A stretch of 64,000 nucleotides of DNA from Wocania_A sp965224845 (lineage in GTDB: Bacteria > Bacteroidota > Bacteroidia > Flavobacteriales > Flavobacteriaceae). A model generated the notes under the pieces. It saw nothing but the letters and a program-made list of their open reading frames with translations, did not search any database and had not been told where the DNA came from. Made by a program: the position numbers and the translations under genes. Shown here piece after piece: positions 52,138 to 61,528 of this stretch (its first letter is position 1; the number at the start of each line of letters is the position of its first letter). The stretch lies in NCBI GenBank assembly GCA_965224845.1, contig CBDDAJ010000036.1:139606-203605 (forward strand). Direction: 5' to 3'.

Positions 52138-53320
52138 TGGTAACTTTTTTCTTTCTAAAAAATAAAAAAAGAAAATAACTTATTATCCCCAATGCTAAGG
52201 CTGAAATTGCTGCTAAAGCAAAACTCCCAATTATATAAGTTTTAAGGTGTTTTAAGGCTTCAAAATCTTTGGTAATAGTATCTATATCAAAAACGTCTTT
52301 TTGCCCTAAAATAAAATTTCCCATTCTAAAACTAGCAAATACTACAAAAGGTATAAAAGGAGGAAGACTAACATTAGAAAACACAAAGGCTATGGTTTTG
52401 TTTAGCTTTAAAATTAAGGCTAAAAAAAGTACAATTATAGTATGCAAACCCCACAGCGGAGTTAATCCAATAAAAATACCTAAAGCAATTGAAAGGGCTT
52501 TTTTGTGTGCCGAATCATTACTTCCAATAAAATCTTCAATGATAAAACGCTTAATACCCTTTTTTTTTAATTTTCTATATAAATCACGGGGCTTTATATA
52601 GAAAAAAGCTACAACAACCAGCCAAGTATTTAAGATACTTATTCGTGTAAAATCTTTAAAGGGTCTGAAGTGAGAAACTCTTTCTGTTTTATCATATAAA
52701 ACACGTACAGGCACGCTTTTTACACTTGTTCCAGACCATGCGGCTTTAACAATTGCTTCTATTTCAAATTCAAATTTTGAAGTATAAAATTTTATTTTTT
52801 TAAGCTCTTGAATGGGATAGAGTCTAAATCCTGACTGAGTGTCTTTCAATTTTATACCTGTTTCTACCCAAAACCAAAAATTTGAAAATTTATTACCAAA
52901 ACTACTTTTCTTAGGCACACTATTCTGGGCCATATTTCTAGCTCCAATTAACAATAAGTTCTTGTTTTTGGAGTGGGCTAATTCATTTATAAAAACAGGA
53001 ATATCTTCTGCAAAATGTTGCCCATCAGAATCAATAGTTATAGCATATTTATAGCCTAAACATTCTGCAAGCTTAAACCCCGAACGTAATGCATGTCCTT
53101 TACCTTTATTCTTAGAGAAATGAATTTGCTCAATTTTTGGGTAATTCTTAAGAATTTCTGATGTTGTATCTGTTGAGCCGTCGTTAACAATAATAATATC
53201 TTGGGTATAATCCAAAACACTATTAATAACATGTTGTAATGTTTTATGGTTATTAAAAGTTGGTATAATAACACAACATAGTAAATTTCTAAGTTTTTGT
53301 TCTGTTGTGGTATTTTTCAT
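52124..53320 (-). CDS. Glycosyltransferase family 2 with C-terminal DUF2062
   Basis: The N-terminal 240 residues are a GT2 domain: VIIPTFNNHKTLQHVINSVL, VNDGSTDTT, and the metal-binding TIDSDGQHF near residue 95. The C-terminal part is a DUF2062 membrane domain (ALSIALGIFIGLTPLWGLHT). It overlaps the exporter gene by 14 bp. Likely transfers a sugar or similar group in the pigment pathway. Confidence 0.85.
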   Translation of the reverse strand: MKNTTTEQKLRNLLCCVIIPTFNNHKTLQHVINSVLDYTQDIIIVNDGSTDTTSEILKNYPKIEQIHFSKNKGKGHALRSGFKLAECLGYKYAITIDSDGQHFAEDIPVFINELAHSKNKNLLLIGARNMAQNSVPKKSSFGNKFSNFWFWVETGIKLKDTQSGFRLYPIQELKKIKFYTSKFEFEIEAIVKAAWSGTSVKSVPVRVLYDKTERVSHFRPFKDFTRISILNTWLVVVAFFYIKPRDLYRKLKKKGIKRFIIEDFIGSNDSAHKKALSIALGIFIGLTPLWGLHTIIVLFLALILKLNKTIAFVFSNVSLPPFIPFVVFASFRMGNFILGQKDVFDIDTITKDFEALKHLKTYIIGSFALAAISALALGIISYFLFLFFRKKKVTIANA

Positions 53321-53344
53321 TTGAAGCTTAGATTAAAAACTAAA

Positions 53345-53722
53345 CTAATTCTTTACTTTTATATACGTCCCATTACATTTTAAAGCAATAGTACCATCTG
53401 TAAATTTAGTAATATTCTTAACTTTAAAAGTATTATTATCGTCAATTATTGATAGTTCTAATAAAAGCTCTGGGTTTTCATTAGGATTAATTAATGCTGT
53501 AAATTTTACATTAGAAATATTTTGCAAAAACAGCTCCTCACCTACATGATTTTGTATTATTTCTTTGATTGCCTGAATCATACAAACACCAGGTGTTACT
53601 GGATTACCTGGGAAATGCCCCTTAAAAACATCATGATCTTTATTAAGCTTCAGGCCAACATGAATATTAGTGGCATCCACTTGAGTTGTTGATAGAACAC
53701 TATAAAAATCTTTTATTAGCAT
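53345..53722 (-). CDS. FabZ-like 3-hydroxyacyl-ACP dehydratase
   Basis: A 125-aa hot-dog protein with the active-site motif GHFPGNPVTPGVCMIQ (His36). It dehydrates beta-hydroxyacyl-ACP intermediates and would create the double bonds of the polyene. Confidence 0.85.
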   Translation of the reverse strand: MLIKDFYSVLSTTQVDATNIHVGLKLNKDHDVFKGHFPGNPVTPGVCMIQAIKEIIQNHVGEELFLQNISNVKFTALINPNENPELLLELSIIDDNNTFKVKNITKFTDGTIALKCNGTYIKVKN

Positions 53723-53725
53723 ATA

Positions 53726-54316
53726 TTATAAATCAAATTGGTATGCTGCACTTAGTTGAATAACTTTGTTCAATACTAAATCATCAATATTTGTTGATTG
53801 ATTGTTGTTTACATTTCTGCCAAATATATCTGCTAAGCCTTGCTTGTACCCAACAGAAAAAGACACCCCGTTTTTCAACTCATAACCAATAGCTCCAATA
53901 ATACCAATGTCAAAACCTTCGGGCGATTCTATATTTTTACTGTTTAATAAAATATCTAACACAGGTGCTATCTGAAAATTAAGACCGCTATCGCTAATAT
54001 AGAATTTGTTGTTTACGGGGATAGATAAATAATTAAGCTCTACGTTAACTTTATCATTAAATGTAATTGCAGATAATTCGCTTCCTTGTTTCGAAAATAA
54101 TAGCTCTGGTTGCAACGTATAAAATTTAGCAAACTTAAACGATAATGTCCCACCAATGTGTAAAGACGTAAGCCCTTTATTGTTAATTCCGGCATCATTT
54201 GTGTTTGTAAGGTTAGCAAAATTTACTCCGGCTTTAATACCGGGTTTAATTTCTACTTGTGCCTGAGAGTATAGAACAAAAAAGAATGCAATTACAATTG
54301 TTAAGGTCTGTTTCAT
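53726..54316 (-). CDS. PorT-family outer-membrane beta-barrel protein
   Basis: Signal peptide (LTIVIAFFFVLYSQAQ), then alternating strands: IKPGIKAGVNFANLTN, FYTLQPELLFSKQGSEL, VSFSVGYKQGLADIFG, IQLSAAYQFDL. This is the OMP_b-brl_2 fold. It sits within the cluster, 4 bp after the dehydratase stop boundary, though with a wider 75-bp gap upstream. Confidence 0.8.
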   Translation of the reverse strand: MKQTLTIVIAFFFVLYSQAQVEIKPGIKAGVNFANLTNTNDAGINNKGLTSLHIGGTLSFKFAKFYTLQPELLFSKQGSELSAITFNDKVNVELNYLSIPVNNKFYISDSGLNFQIAPVLDILLNSKNIESPEGFDIGIIGAIGYELKNGVSFSVGYKQGLADIFGRNVNNNQSTNIDDLVLNKVIQLSAAYQFDL

Positions 54317-54391
54317 GTTATTTTTTACTAAAAATTAAGATAATACAAATGTGAGAAATAATCTCATGAATAAAAAAGAATAACCGTATAA

Positions 54392-55018
54392 TTAATTATT
54401 GTTTAAGTATTCTAAATTAATTTTTACAGGAACCGTTTGATGTAAAATATTAATACTCTCAGCTATTGAATTTTGGATGTTTGAAAAGGAAATCACAATT
54501 TTTTCTTTGGCCTTAGTCGTATTAATAATTTTTATTAAAAATTGTGATTTAGGCTCTATCTGAAAGTGATTATATCTCCTTTTTGTCTTTGATTGATAGA
54601 TAATACCTCCCTCTGTTTTCTTAAAAGCTTTATAAATTTTATGCTGCTCTTGTGTTAGGGTTTTAAAATCTCGTTTAAGCGTATTAATGATAATCTTTCG
54701 ATCTAATTCTTTCATGATAAAATGTATTTTCATCTCATCGTTAATCAATTCAAAATCAAAAATTTTATTGCCAAAACTTGTAGTGAAAACAATGCGATGA
54801 TTATCCTCTTTTATTTTTTTGATGATGAGCATACCTCCAAAAACATTGTTATAAGCATTAATTTTAGCTTTGTAAATGTAATCTGTGTTTGTATTAGAAA
54901 AATAGGGATTGGAAAATTTTGTTAGTGGCGTATTGTATTCAGGAAGCCCTTTTATTGTTGGAATAGCACAAGATGAAAAAAGAAATACAAAAAGCAAACT
55001 AATTATTGAAAACCTCAT
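54392..55018 (-). CDS. Unknown lipoprotein of the polyene cluster
   Basis: A lipobox ends at LFSSCAIPTIKG (Cys17). The remaining 190 residues show a beta-rich pattern (NVFGGMLIIKKI, HRIVFTTSFGNKIFDFEL) without known motifs. It overlaps lolA by 20 bp, so the two may act together in outer-membrane transfer. Confidence 0.65.
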   Translation of the reverse strand: MRFSIISLLFVFLFSSCAIPTIKGLPEYNTPLTKFSNPYFSNTNTDYIYKAKINAYNNVFGGMLIIKKIKEDNHRIVFTTSFGNKIFDFELINDEMKIHFIMKELDRKIIINTLKRDFKTLTQEQHKIYKAFKKTEGGIIYQSKTKRRYNHFQIEPKSQFLIKIINTTKAKEKIVISFSNIQNSIAESINILHQTVPVKINLEYLNNN

Positions 55019-55625
55019 CCTTTACAGTTGTGTTACGTGTTTTGTTTTTAAAAACAATTTTTGTGTAATCACCAGAGGGTTCAATTATTTTTACCTCGGT
55101 GACATCGCTAGTTTTAATTTTAAATGTTAATTCAAATTTTGAAATAAATTGAAGCATATTCTCCTCTTTTGGTATGAATTCTACCAAGTAAAAATCTTCA
55201 ATTTTAAAATAAGATATTTCAAATTCATGATTGTTAAACATATTACCTTTTACACTATTGATAATAATGCTGTTTAGGTTTTTAAACATTTTATTAGATC
55301 CAATATCTATTTTACTTTTATCGCCTTCATCATTAATAAATAACTTGTTGTCTTTAAAAATCACAGTGTACACATAAGGAAAAGTATATTCCCATTTTAT
55401 TAAATTAGGAACTTTAAAAGCTAATTTCCCTATCGTTTTAACATCGTTGTTTAAAAAGCTTAAGTGTTTGTACTGAGTAAAATCACTAACAATAGTTTTT
55501 GTATTGCTATCGAGTTGTTTAACATTAGTTTTAAATCTGTTTATTTCATCAGAGTTTAACTGCTTTTGAGCAAGCAAAACCTGATTTCCTATAAACCATA
55601 AAAGTATAATTAAAAGATTACGCAT
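54999..55625 (-). CDS. LolA-like outer-membrane lipoprotein carrier
   Basis: Signal peptide (MRNLLIILLWFIGNQVLLAQ; I place the start at 55625 rather than at the upstream 55652), followed by the LolA pattern: SNTKTIVSDFTQYKHLSFLN, GKLAFKVPNLIKWEYTFPY, KDNKLFINDEG. LolA proteins in polyene clusters are thought to ferry the pigment lipid across the periplasm to the outer membrane. Confidence 0.82.
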   Translation of the reverse strand: MRNLLIILLWFIGNQVLLAQKQLNSDEINRFKTNVKQLDSNTKTIVSDFTQYKHLSFLNNDVKTIGKLAFKVPNLIKWEYTFPYVYTVIFKDNKLFINDEGDKSKIDIGSNKMFKNLNSIIINSVKGNMFNNHEFEISYFKIEDFYLVEFIPKEENMLQFISKFELTFKIKTSDVTEVKIIEPSGDYTKIVFKNKTRNTTVKDEVFNN

Positions 55626-56394
55626 AAGCTTCAATATTAAATAAGGCATCAATAGTTATTGATTGATAACCGTTCTGCTTCAAAAATAACAACAATTGTT
55701 CCAAAACACGAACAGTAATTTCTTTAGTGTCATGTAATAGTATTACAGACCCTGGGGATATGCTCTTAGTAATTCTATCTAAGATTTTTTGTTCGCTGTT
55801 TTTAATAGTATCCAACGATCTTATATTCCAACCTATAACATGATGTTTTGTTTGCTTTACAGCTTTAGTTATTGCAGGATTTGTAACGCCGTAAGGTGGG
55901 CGAAACAAATTCATTGTCTTGCCGGTTATTGACGACACAAGGTTATTGGTTTTATCTAACTCAGCTATAACTTTTTGTTTTCCAAAAAAGTCAAAAAAAC
56001 GCGCATGTGAATAGGTGTGATTCCCAATAGTATGCTTTTGGCTAACAATATTTCTAATAACTTCAGGGTGCTTCTCTATTTGTTTACCAATGCAAAAAAA
56101 AGTCGCCTTAGCATTGTATTGATTTAGAAGCTCTAAAATTTGTGGCGTTATTACAGGGTTAGGACCATCATCAAAGGTAATAGCCACGTGCTTTTCATCG
56201 TAATCTTTGTTGCAACTTAAAGCTTTTAAGTGGTAATTCCATTTGATATTAAAACTTCCTATACTGGTTATAAGTAACCAGCTAAAAATAAGACAAGCAA
56301 AAGCCAAAACAGGAATATGGATAAAAACATTGCATATAACCAGGCCAATAAAAAGAAGCATGGTTACTACATTTATGTTTTTAAAATTTAGCAT
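55618..56394 (-). CDS. NodB-type polysaccharide deacetylase family protein
   Basis: Two membrane segments are followed by a NodB domain: AITFDDGPNP (metal aspartates, about residue 72), HTIGNHTYSHARFF (histidines) and FRPPYGVTNP. The family deacetylates amide or ester groups, so a non-sugar substrate is possible in this cluster. It overlaps both neighbours. Confidence 0.8.
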   Translation of the reverse strand: MLNFKNINVVTMLLFIGLVICNVFIHIPVLAFACLIFSWLLITSIGSFNIKWNYHLKALSCNKDYDEKHVAITFDDGPNPVITPQILELLNQYNAKATFFCIGKQIEKHPEVIRNIVSQKHTIGNHTYSHARFFDFFGKQKVIAELDKTNNLVSSITGKTMNLFRPPYGVTNPAITKAVKQTKHHVIGWNIRSLDTIKNSEQKILDRITKSISPGSVILLHDTKEITVRVLEQLLLFLKQNGYQSITIDALFNIEAYA

Positions 56395-57416
56395 GAAGTT
56401 AGTAAAGTAAGGCTATGTTGTTGTCCTTTAAACTGATTGTAAAGTAAAACATTTTTATAGATTGATTTTTCTATAGTGTTAAGTTTTAAAACATTAGGTA
56501 TATGCTGTTTTTTTATAATTTGAGTTGCAACCCAAAAACCAAAAGCTGATGCTGTAAAGAACTCACCACTAAGGTGTTTGTAATGTAACTGGGGAATGGT
56601 TTTAAAAGTAGTATCTTGTAACCCTTGGTATAAATTATCATAAGCATCCCCGTTTTTGCCCAATATTATAGCATCAATATCTTCTGTCTGTAAGTTATAT
56701 AGATTCAAAAAATTCTCTACTTGAGGTTTTATAGTTCTAGTATTTGCTACATTGAAAATGCGAAGTCCTTGCAAAGCACAAAAGCTATTTTTTTTCTTTG
56801 AAGCTGAAAAAGTAAAAAAATGAGCCCCTTCTCCAAATGGAGTTGTGATTGGTTGGTCTTCTAAAGATTCTGCTATTACAATATCATTAATAAATTGCTT
56901 CCCCAATTCGTCTGTTCCTCCAACTAAAATAGTATTAGCAGCATTTTCATGAAGCATCAGTTGTGCATCTAAAACAGCAGATTCAAATGAGGCGGCACCA
57001 TGCACATGAGTTACATTATAACTATTACATTTAAGTGTTAAAGCAATTTGAGCACCAACAGTATTATGTGTTGATTGTATAAATGCTGTTGGAGTTAAAA
57101 ACTCTTCATCATTATCAATAATAGCATTTAAGAATTTTTCTGAATCTTCAATACAACCCATTCCTGTTCCGGTAATAATCGCATCTGGCTTTTCTATTTC
57201 AGCCATTTGCAATGCGGTTTTTGAAGCCGCAATTCCCATTTTTACACCAGTAGCCATGCGTCTGCTCGCAATAGGGCTTATAAAAGTTTTATAGTTTGGA
57301 TGTATAGCATGAGCCGTTTTTTTATCAAAAGAAATACTGTTTTCTAAAAAGCCAGACGCATTTATAGTGTCTTGTGCTGAAATTGAAACGGCGCTATTTA
57401 TATAACAAGGGGTCAT
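56388..57416 (-). CDS. Ketosynthase-like chain-length factor (no active-site cysteine)
   Basis: The 342-aa thiolase-fold protein follows ketosynthase order, but the nucleophile region reads VTHVHGAASFESAVL, with no cysteine, so it cannot catalyse condensation. It lies directly after an active ketosynthase (1-bp overlap), the KS-CLF arrangement of type II polyketide and aryl-polyene systems. It probably sets chain length. Confidence 0.8.
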   Translation of the reverse strand: MTPCYINSAVSISAQDTINASGFLENSISFDKKTAHAIHPNYKTFISPIASRRMATGVKMGIAASKTALQMAEIEKPDAIITGTGMGCIEDSEKFLNAIIDNDEEFLTPTAFIQSTHNTVGAQIALTLKCNSYNVTHVHGAASFESAVLDAQLMLHENAANTILVGGTDELGKQFINDIVIAESLEDQPITTPFGEGAHFFTFSASKKKNSFCALQGLRIFNVANTRTIKPQVENFLNLYNLQTEDIDAIILGKNGDAYDNLYQGLQDTTFKTIPQLHYKHLSGEFFTASAFGFWVATQIIKKQHIPNVLKLNTIEKSIYKNVLLYNQFKGQQHSLTLLTSC

Positions 57417-58615
57417 TAACTTTTAGAAAAAATAAGTGTTGAACAATTGCCCCCAAAACCAAATGAATTGGAAAGCACATAGTTTAAAGGTTTTTTAGTC
57501 ATTTTAGTTAAAGGAATCATATCTAATTCTGGAATAGCTGTCTTGAAATTCAAATTAGGAAACATCACATTGTTTTGAAGTGCTAAAATAGAATAGACCG
57601 CTTCTATAGCTCCTGCAGCGGCCAACGTATGTCCGGTAAATGCTTTAGTTGAACTAAAATCGGGAATGGTATCTTTAAAAATACGTTTGATGGCAATACC
57701 TTCTGTTAAATCGTTATTAAGAGTTGCTGTACCATGTGCATTAATATAATCGATTTGCTCAGGATTGAGCTGTGCTACTTGTAAAGCTTTTGACATGGCT
57801 AAAAATGCTCCTTCTCCATTTTCTGAAGATGCTGTTTGATGAAAAGCATCATTAGCATTAGCATACCCCGCTACATAGGCTATAGCCTTTTTTTTATCTT
57901 GTTTTATAACCGCATCAGATTCTAAAACTAGATAAGCCGCTGCTTCACCCAAATTTAATCCTTTTCTATGCGCATCAAAGGGTGTGCAATCAGTATCTGA
58001 TAAAATCATTAAGGTTTTAAACCCATTGATGGTGAATTTTGCCAAACCATCAGTACCACCAACAACAACACGATCTAATTGCCCAGATTTTATCAGTCGT
58101 ACCCCTAACATAATAGCGTTTGCTGCCGATGAACACGCCGTACTTATGGTTGATGTATATTCTGAAACACCTAAATATTTAGCGATTTTTTCGGTGCTAT
58201 CAAAAGCATGATGACTATTAATAAACGCTCTACTTTCAGAATCTGCATTATAATTTTGAAAGTATTGCTCGGTTAAATCCATACCGCCAACACTTGTTGA
58301 TGATATTAAACCAGTTCTATAGCGATCTACAACTTCAATATTTGCTTGTTTTATAGCTTGTTGCGCTGCAATACAACCTAGTAAAGCTGTTCTTGAGTAT
58401 TTATGTTTTTTAGGTAAATTCAGGCTTTCAGCTAATTGAGCATTGGTTTGCAAAACCTCACCAACCTTAATATCATTTTTATGTCGTGTTTTAATACTTA
58501 CAATAGGAGCAATGCCTTTTTTACTATTTAAAAGCGCATGCAAATTATCTTCTATAGTATTACCAATAGAAGATATAATTCCCATTCCGGTTATGGCAAC
58601 ACGTTTTTGGATCAT
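57416..58615 (-). CDS. Beta-ketoacyl-ACP synthase
   Basis: Complete Cys-His-His triad: STACSSAANAI (Cys161), NAHGTATLNND and FTGHTLAAAGA. Length 399 aa. Extends the acyl chain on ACP. Partner of the chain-length-factor-like gene downstream; the start lies 2 bp from the ACP gene upstream. Confidence 0.92.
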   Translation of the reverse strand: MIQKRVAITGMGIISSIGNTIEDNLHALLNSKKGIAPIVSIKTRHKNDIKVGEVLQTNAQLAESLNLPKKHKYSRTALLGCIAAQQAIKQANIEVVDRYRTGLISSTSVGGMDLTEQYFQNYNADSESRAFINSHHAFDSTEKIAKYLGVSEYTSTISTACSSAANAIMLGVRLIKSGQLDRVVVGGTDGLAKFTINGFKTLMILSDTDCTPFDAHRKGLNLGEAAAYLVLESDAVIKQDKKKAIAYVAGYANANDAFHQTASSENGEGAFLAMSKALQVAQLNPEQIDYINAHGTATLNNDLTEGIAIKRIFKDTIPDFSSTKAFTGHTLAAAGAIEAVYSILALQNNVMFPNLNFKTAIPELDMIPLTKMTKKPLNYVLSNSFGFGGNCSTLIFSKS

Positions 58616-58616
58616 A

Positions 58617-58874
58617 CTATTTTGTACGATGTTCAGTGATATAAGTCGCTAAAACTTCAATTGAAGCGAAAACAGCTTTACCTTCATTTGGGTCTGTCAA
58701 TTTGATACCGTAATTCTTATCGAGCATTACAATAAGCTCTAAGGCATCAATAGAATCGAGTCCGAGTCCGTCTCCAAATAATGCATCATTATCAGCAATA
58801 TCTTCAGCGCTAAACTCTTCTAAATTTAATTGTTCAATAATATGTTCTTTAAGTTCTTCTTTTAAGGCTTTCAT
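58617..58874 (-). CDS. Acyl carrier protein
   Basis: An 85-aa acidic four-helix protein with the phosphopantetheine serine in GLGLDSIDALEL (Ser41). It would carry the growing polyene chain. It overlaps the upstream gene by 1 bp. Confidence 0.92.
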   Translation of the reverse strand: MKALKEELKEHIIEQLNLEEFSAEDIADNDALFGDGLGLDSIDALELIVMLDKNYGIKLTDPNEGKAVFASIEVLATYITEHRTK

Positions 58875-59497
58875 TAATTTTCGTTGTATATTTTTTTAAT
58901 AAATTCTTTTGAATATTGGCCTATGCTTTCTTCTGCCACAAGATACATAAATGCTTCATATTTGTTAGCATCAAAATCTATCCAGCCACAAAGCACATAA
59001 CTACTTTTTTTATTCATCATTAAGCTTGTTGTATACTGTTCTAATAATGCTTCATTAAAATCATCTGAAACAAAAAATACGTTCTCTCCTTTTATTTGAT
59101 GTCTTATACTAATCTCACCAATTGTTATGTTTGGTAAAGTGTATACAAATATAGCCGGACTAGGAAAATAGTTGTCTTTATTGGTAATGGTCTCCTGATA
59201 TCTTCTATCGGTATCTAAACTTGCTGAACGATTTGAAAGGACAATACCCATATTTTCTTTAATACTTGCATCTATTTTTGAATCTTCTAAAAGAAATTCT
59301 GATGCAAGAATCGCTAATTTGCATAGCTTATCCATTTTAAAAAACTTAGGATATAGCATGTCCTTTTCTTTATAGACCTGTTTAGCAAATTCGGAAAAAG
59401 ACAATTGAGAATCTTTAGCTATAATCGACTTCCCATTTACTGAAACAGTATGGTTTTTTATACGACAATAGGCTGTTATGTTTAAATTCTTTTTCAC
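58874..59497 (-). CDS. Short ketosynthase-related protein of the polyene cluster
   Basis: The 207-aa protein has weak N-terminal ketosynthase-like features (NMGIVLSNRSASLDTDRRYQ, FPSPAIFVYTLPNITIGEIS), which resemble the middle of a KS fold where the substrate pocket forms. It ends before any His motif and has no clear nucleophile. Such short KS-like proteins occur in flexirubin and aryl-polyene clusters; role unknown. It is flanked by 4- and 1-bp overlaps. Confidence 0.6.
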   Translation of the reverse strand: MKKNLNITAYCRIKNHTVSVNGKSIIAKDSQLSFSEFAKQVYKEKDMLYPKFFKMDKLCKLAILASEFLLEDSKIDASIKENMGIVLSNRSASLDTDRRYQETITNKDNYFPSPAIFVYTLPNITIGEISIRHQIKGENVFFVSDDFNEALLEQYTTSLMMNKKSSYVLCGWIDFDANKYEAFMYLVAEESIGQYSKEFIKKIYNEN

Positions 59498-60624
59498 TGA
59501 CTTATCTTTTTGAAAATGACAGCGGTATTACAACCGCCAAACCCCGATGCCGTTTTTAAAAAGGTATTTACTGCAGTTTTTGTTGTATGCTTAATTATGT
59601 TTAATGGCATAGAAACACCAAGTTCATCCATGCCAAATGAGGTGTAAAGTGCATTGTTTTTCATAGAGTGTAAACCAACAACAGCTTCTAATAATCCTGA
59701 TGCCCCTAAGGAATGTCCGTAATAGCCTTTTAAGCTATTTAAAGGGGTGTACTCTAATTTTGCCCGGTTAAAGGCAATGGCTTCCATTTCGTCATTAAAA
59801 ATTGTTGCTGTCCCATGAGCCGAAATATAATCAATGCTTTGGGGCGCTATCTGCGCTTCTTTTAATGCAGAACACATACTTAAGTAAAGTCCTTCTCCAG
59901 TTCGTGAAGGTCCCGAAATATGGTTAGCATCGTTACACGATCCATCTCCAATGATTTGAATATTTTCTTTTGCTGTACTTTGATTAGAAATAGCAACCGA
60001 AGCTGCTGCTTCTCCAAGCGTAATGCCGCTTCTGTATTTGGAAAATGGCTGACAAGGCATATTGCTTATCGCTTGAAAGGCTTGAAAACCTGATAATGTA
60101 AATTCTGAAACAATATCACCACCAACAACAAAGGCATTATCATAGTAATTATTTTGGATAAATCGCTTTGCTACGGCAATAGATAAAATCCCCGAAACAC
60201 AGGCATTAGAAATAATTATAGGCTCGTTTTGAAAGCCAAAAAAAGTTTTAATTGTTTTACCTAATAGTGATAAATATGCCTGTTTTGAGTTCACATTGTT
60301 TTGCAAAGCATCAATATTTCCTTTTGTAGTAGCTATAATTAAAGCTGTTCTTTCAGAAATTGAAAATGAAGCTTGAGTAATGGTGTCATGCAACGACAAG
60401 ATCATCATTTTCTCAAGCTTGGTATAAGCATCACAATTACCTATGCAGCTAAAAGAGTCGTTTAATAAATTAGTGTCAATTATAGAAGCATAACAAGGCG
60501 TAGTACTTATGTTATCATGCAAAGCAATTCCTGATTTTTCCTTAGCGATTTTCGAAATATTAGCTTCAGATGTAAATCCAAGTGGTGAAATAATAGTATT
60601 TGCTGTAATAAAAACATCTTTCAT
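59494..60624 (-). CDS. Beta-ketoacyl-ACP synthase, divergent
   Basis: The triad is present as SNACVSGILSIA (Cys142), SAHGTATIFND and YGHSLGASGL. At 376 aa it is shorter and more diverged than the other two ketosynthases in the cluster. It may handle a special step such as the first condensation on an aryl starter. Confidence 0.85.
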   Translation of the reverse strand: MKDVFITANTIISPLGFTSEANISKIAKEKSGIALHDNISTTPCYASIIDTNLLNDSFSCIGNCDAYTKLEKMMILSLHDTITQASFSISERTALIIATTKGNIDALQNNVNSKQAYLSLLGKTIKTFFGFQNEPIIISNACVSGILSIAVAKRFIQNNYYDNAFVVGGDIVSEFTLSGFQAFQAISNMPCQPFSKYRSGITLGEAAASVAISNQSTAKENIQIIGDGSCNDANHISGPSRTGEGLYLSMCSALKEAQIAPQSIDYISAHGTATIFNDEMEAIAFNRAKLEYTPLNSLKGYYGHSLGASGLLEAVVGLHSMKNNALYTSFGMDELGVSMPLNIIKHTTKTAVNTFLKTASGFGGCNTAVIFKKISQ

Positions 60625-60630
60625 GGTAAA

Positions 60631-61077
60631 TTATAAAAATCCGTTTTTAATTTTCCAATCTTTAAAAAAAGGAGGAAGAGTAAGTGATAATTCGTTAGTA
60701 TCATCAACAAAAACCTGAACAGTTTCTCCTGTACATACCGTTTGCCCTTCAGCATTTAAAATTTTATATCTAAAAATTAGTTTTGCTGCTACAGTGTCTA
60801 TATATGTAGTTTCAACGGTTGCTATGTCTCCATAGCGTAGTGGTAATTTATGCTCACAATTTGATGTAACAATAGGTGTTACATAACCTTTGGCTTTAGT
60901 TTCCAGATAAGAAATACCATATTTTCTGCCAAATGCTTCTCTACCATCTTCAAAATAATGAAGATAATAACCATGCCAAACAATACCTAGTGCATCCGTT
61001 TCATTAAAGCGTACTCTAATGTTGTGAGTAGCTTTTAATGCGGTTTCTAATTCATCCTTGGTTTTTTTAGTTTTCAT
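60631..61077 (-). CDS. 4HBT-type acyl-CoA/ACP thioesterase
   Basis: A 148-aa hot-dog protein with RFNETDALGIVWHGYYLHYF, where the aspartate is the catalytic residue of 4-hydroxybenzoyl-CoA-type thioesterases. It probably releases or edits acyl intermediates. Confidence 0.85.
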   Translation of the reverse strand: MKTKKTKDELETALKATHNIRVRFNETDALGIVWHGYYLHYFEDGREAFGRKYGISYLETKAKGYVTPIVTSNCEHKLPLRYGDIATVETTYIDTVAAKLIFRYKILNAEGQTVCTGETVQVFVDDTNELSLTLPPFFKDWKIKNGFL

Positions 61078-61083
61078 TTAGGT

Positions 61084-61521
61084 TTACTTTTTTAAAACCG
61101 TTTTCATTTGCGCCGTCATAATACTAACACCATTTAATTTGGTAATCCCTTTAACTAAAGTAACCCCCATGACTTCCTGCAAAATTTCAATTTCAGTTTC
61201 AAGTTGTGTGCCTACTTGAGGGCATTTTTCAATATGAACTCCTTTTATAGCTCCAATGTAACCCTCGGGAGCAGGAATGTTTTTAATATAAAAATGGTAA
61301 CCTGTATAAAGCGCTACGGTTTGAGCCATATTTTCAATTAATCCTGGCTCTGTAAGATAACCGTTTTGAACAAATAAATTGTCGTTAGCCACAGTTAATC
61401 CGGAAACTACTTTAGTTTCATCAAAATATAACAAAGCATTAACCATAATAATTGGTTCGCGTTGTGGTATTAGTTGTAAAATTATATTTTGATCTGTAAT
61501 AGGTGCTTTAAGTAAATTCAT
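61084..61521 (-). CDS. Hot-dog dehydratase-like protein (ApeP type)
   Basis: I use the start at 61521 (MNLLKAPITD), because the longer frame would run into the upstream gene. The fold is FabZ-like (IPQREPIIMVNALLYFD, TEPGLIENMAQTVAL), but the HFPG motif is absent, as in the aryl-polyene dehydratase ApeP. About 145 aa. Confidence 0.75.
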   Translation of the reverse strand: MNLLKAPITDQNIILQLIPQREPIIMVNALLYFDETKVVSGLTVANDNLFVQNGYLTEPGLIENMAQTVALYTGYHFYIKNIPAPEGYIGAIKGVHIEKCPQVGTQLETEIEILQEVMGVTLVKGITKLNGVSIMTAQMKTVLKK

Positions 61522-61528
61522 GCTTAAA

